A stretch of 6,324 nt of DNA, taken from positions 1-6,324 of the forward strand of contig JAHLLU010000127.1 of NCBI GenBank assembly GCA_020444005.1, written 5' to 3'. The position numbers and the translations under genes were made by a program. The notes beneath the pieces are model-generated. The model was not told the origin of the DNA. It did no database searches and worked only from the letters and a program-made list of their open reading frames with translations. This DNA comes from an archaeon (lineage in GTDB: Archaea > Thermoproteota > Bathyarchaeia > TCS64). Shown here piece after piece: positions 4,645 to 6,324 of the stretch (position 1 is its first letter; each line of letters starts with the position of its first letter).

Positions 4645-6324
4645 ATGAGTAAGACTCAGACTGGTATACTCTACGATAATTTACTACAAAACAATAAAGA
4701 TGCCATATTATTTCTAAAAGGCACAAAAATTATAGATGCAAATCAGAGAGCTTTGGATTTCTTTGAGGTAAAAAAAGAGGATTTTATAGGAAAAGAGATT
4801 TACAAGTTCTCCCAAAACAAGAAACAGACCAAAAAACGGGCAGAAAAACGTCGAAAGGGCATTCCAGAATATTATACAGCAACGCTTCAAACACCTAACA
4901 GTCTAAGAGAAGCAGAGGTATATGCAATCCCAATTGACACGGAAAACCTGACAAGCATATCAATAATTAGAGACGTTACCGAATATAATCGACTGGATAG
5001 AAAATACCGGACAATTTTCGAGCGAAGCGCTGATCTAATTTTTGTCACCAATGCTTCCGGAGTTGTTTTCATTAACCCAAGTGGACTCGAATATCTTGGA
5101 TTAGATAATGAAAAAGAGATACTTGGAAAATCAACCCTCAACTTCATACACCCTGATTACCATGAGATGGCGGATAAGTACGCCGCCTTACGAAGAGCAG
5201 GAGGAAATCCACCACACCAGTATCGCTCCAAGATGATACGAAAAGATGGTACAGTATTGGACGTTGAGTTTAACGCCTCATTCATAATGTGGGATGGTGT
5301 ACCAAGCAGTCTCACCATTGCTAGAGACATCGGGGAACAAGTCAGATTAGAAAAAGAGCTAATGGAAAGTAAGGATCTTTTATCAGGATTTATTGAATCA
5401 GCCACGGATGGTTTCTCGTTACTTGATAAGAACATGCGATACGTCATGGTAAATGATACCGAGTTAAAATACTCCAGACGTAAACGAGAGGATTTTATCG
5501 GAAAACATATTCTTGAAGTATTCCCTGACCTCGATGAAAAAAGATACGAAGGATACAAGAGAGCACTGGAAACAGGTGAACCTGTCCAATACCAAGACGC
5601 TATGACACTACCAGAACGTGGGTTACGACTCGATTTCTCTGCGTTCAAAGCAGGTAATTTCCTAGGAATAATAGCGAAGGATATTACAGAAACTCGAAGA
5701 ACACAAGATCAACTTGCCTATCAGGCAAATCTATTGCAAAACGTCTCTGACGCAATAATATCCATGGATCTCAAACTCAATATTATCTCATGGAACAAAG
5801 CAGCAGAGCGACTGTATGGATACTCTGAGGAGGAGGTAATAGGAGAAAACATAGAGGATCTGCTTAAAAATCAATATCCCAACGAAACAAGAGAAATTTC
5901 CTCACGTCTAATGATGAAAAAAGATTGGAAGGGGGAGTGGAAAGGGGAAATACAACAGTATTCACGTGACGGCAGACAGCTAAATGTCCTAGTAAGCATT
6001 ACACCGATTCTAAATGACAATGGCAAAAGAGTTGGAATCGTATCGGTAAACAGGGATATTACTGAGCAAAGACAATTAGAGATTCAATTATCGGGTTTCA
6101 TCGAGTCCGCCACAGATGGAATAACGATCTTAGATGAAAATCTGCATTATATTATGGTAAATGATGCATGGTTGAATTTAACAGGATTAAAGAAAGAAGA
6201 AGTAATTGGAAAGCATGTCCTTGATATTTTCCCTGAGATCAAAAAAACAGAAAGATATCAAGCATATAAGAATGTATTAGAAACCGGAAATCCTGCAAAT
6301 TTTCCTAACTCTCTACCTGTAGAT
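4645..6324 (+). CDS. Multi-PAS sensor protein, probable histidine kinase (runs off right edge)
   Basis: An open frame of 560 codons that continues past the window. It consists of PAS/PAC modules joined by short linkers, with no signal peptide or membrane segment, so it is a cytoplasmic sensor. PAS1 is about 8-112 (ends IIRDVTEYNRL), PAS2 about 120-232 (FERSADLIFVTNASGVVFIN, ends TIARDIGEQVRLEKEL), PAS3 about 243-350 (SATDGFSLLDKN, ends IIAKDITETRR), PAS4 about 360-476 (NVSDAIISMDLKLNIISWN, ends SVNRDITEQRQLE) and PAS5 from about 480. Each PAC ends in the recurrent R/K-D-I/V-x-E or close variant. PAS3 and PAS5 are near-copies. Such proteins usually end in a histidine kinase or other signalling domain, which is outside the window, so kinase activity is inferred. 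The gene is visibly richer in AAA and ATA codons than its neighbours. Ligands of the PAS domains cannot be read; no obvious haem or flavin motif was recognised. Confidence 0.88.
   Translation, partial: MSKTQTGILYDNLLQNNKDAILFLKGTKIIDANQRALDFFEVKKEDFIGKEIYKFSQNKKQTKKRAEKRRKGIPEYYTATLQTPNSLREAEVYAIPIDTENLTSISIIRDVTEYNRLDRKYRTIFERSADLIFVTNASGVVFINPSGLEYLGLDNEKEILGKSTLNFIHPDYHEMADKYAALRRAGGNPPHQYRSKMIRKDGTVLDVEFNASFIMWDGVPSSLTIARDIGEQVRLEKELMESKDLLSGFIESATDGFSLLDKNMRYVMVNDTELKYSRRKREDFIGKHILEVFPDLDEKRYEGYKRALETGEPVQYQDAMTLPERGLRLDFSAFKAGNFLGIIAKDITETRRTQDQLAYQANLLQNVSDAIISMDLKLNIISWNKAAERLYGYSEEEVIGENIEDLLKNQYPNETREISSRLMMKKDWKGEWKGEIQQYSRDGRQLNVLVSITPILNDNGKRVGIVSVNRDITEQRQLEIQLSGFIESATDGITILDENLHYIMVNDAWLNLTGLKKEEVIGKHVLDIFPEIKKTERYQAYKNVLETGNPANFPNSLPVD
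5380..6303 (+). repeat. Internal duplication: PAS3 and PAS5 within the sensor gene
   Basis: Codons 246-316 (5380-5592) and 482-553 (6088-6303) encode near-copies that both begin LSGFIESATDG. They share MVND, IGKH, FP, RY, YK and LETG at matching positions. By eye about 38 of some 71 aligned residues are identical, at an offset of 236 residues (708 bases). Synonymous sites differ widely, so the duplication is not recent. PAS4 lies between them. Confidence 0.8.

Noticed and set aside
4887..5648. Minus-strand open frames opposite the PAS gene
   Set aside because: Serine/leucine-rich antisense readings of PAS modules; the plus-strand frame is conserved and open throughout.

Overview
The window looks archaeal. 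Most genes lack a Shine-Dalgarno sequence. Instead, A/T-rich TATA-like elements lie about 25-35 bases before the start codons, as expected for leaderless or short-leader archaeal transcripts. Base composition is moderate and drops in the last gene. I cannot fix the lineage from this stretch; an Asgard-like or other mesophilic archaeon is a guess.

Layout. Position 1-936 (+) is the 3' part of a 12-helix MFS transporter that enters from the left. Facing it, and overlapping its tail by 11 bases, is a tight minus-strand run. In transcription order this is a small VOC/glyoxalase-fold protein (4517-4110), an alanine-racemase-like PLP enzyme broken into two frames (4072-3338 and 3351-2962), a metal-dependent amidohydrolase of the deaminase/chlorohydrolase type (2916-1483), and a Nudix hydrolase of the ADP-ribose pyrophosphatase type (1450-926). 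The gaps are only 32-45 bases. A 127-base AT-rich divergent promoter region (4518-4644) separates this run from a plus-strand gene (4645 to beyond 6324). That gene encodes at least 560 residues made entirely of five successive PAS domains, probably a cytoplasmic sensor kinase whose output domain lies outside the window.

How the genes may work together. A transporter, an amidohydrolase and an amino-acid racemase side by side suggest uptake and processing of a small nitrogenous compound, with the VOC protein and Nudix enzyme in supporting or unrelated roles. This is inference from proximity. Each minus-strand gene also has its own candidate promoter, so they need not form one operon.

The points most worth a second look are these. 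The racemase is split by a frame change exactly at its domain boundary, with about 25 linker residues missing. Both the racemase and the amidohydrolase have changes at family-conserved active-site positions. The PAS protein contains a recognisable internal duplication (PAS3 and PAS5). No mobile element, CRISPR array, tRNA or rRNA was seen.
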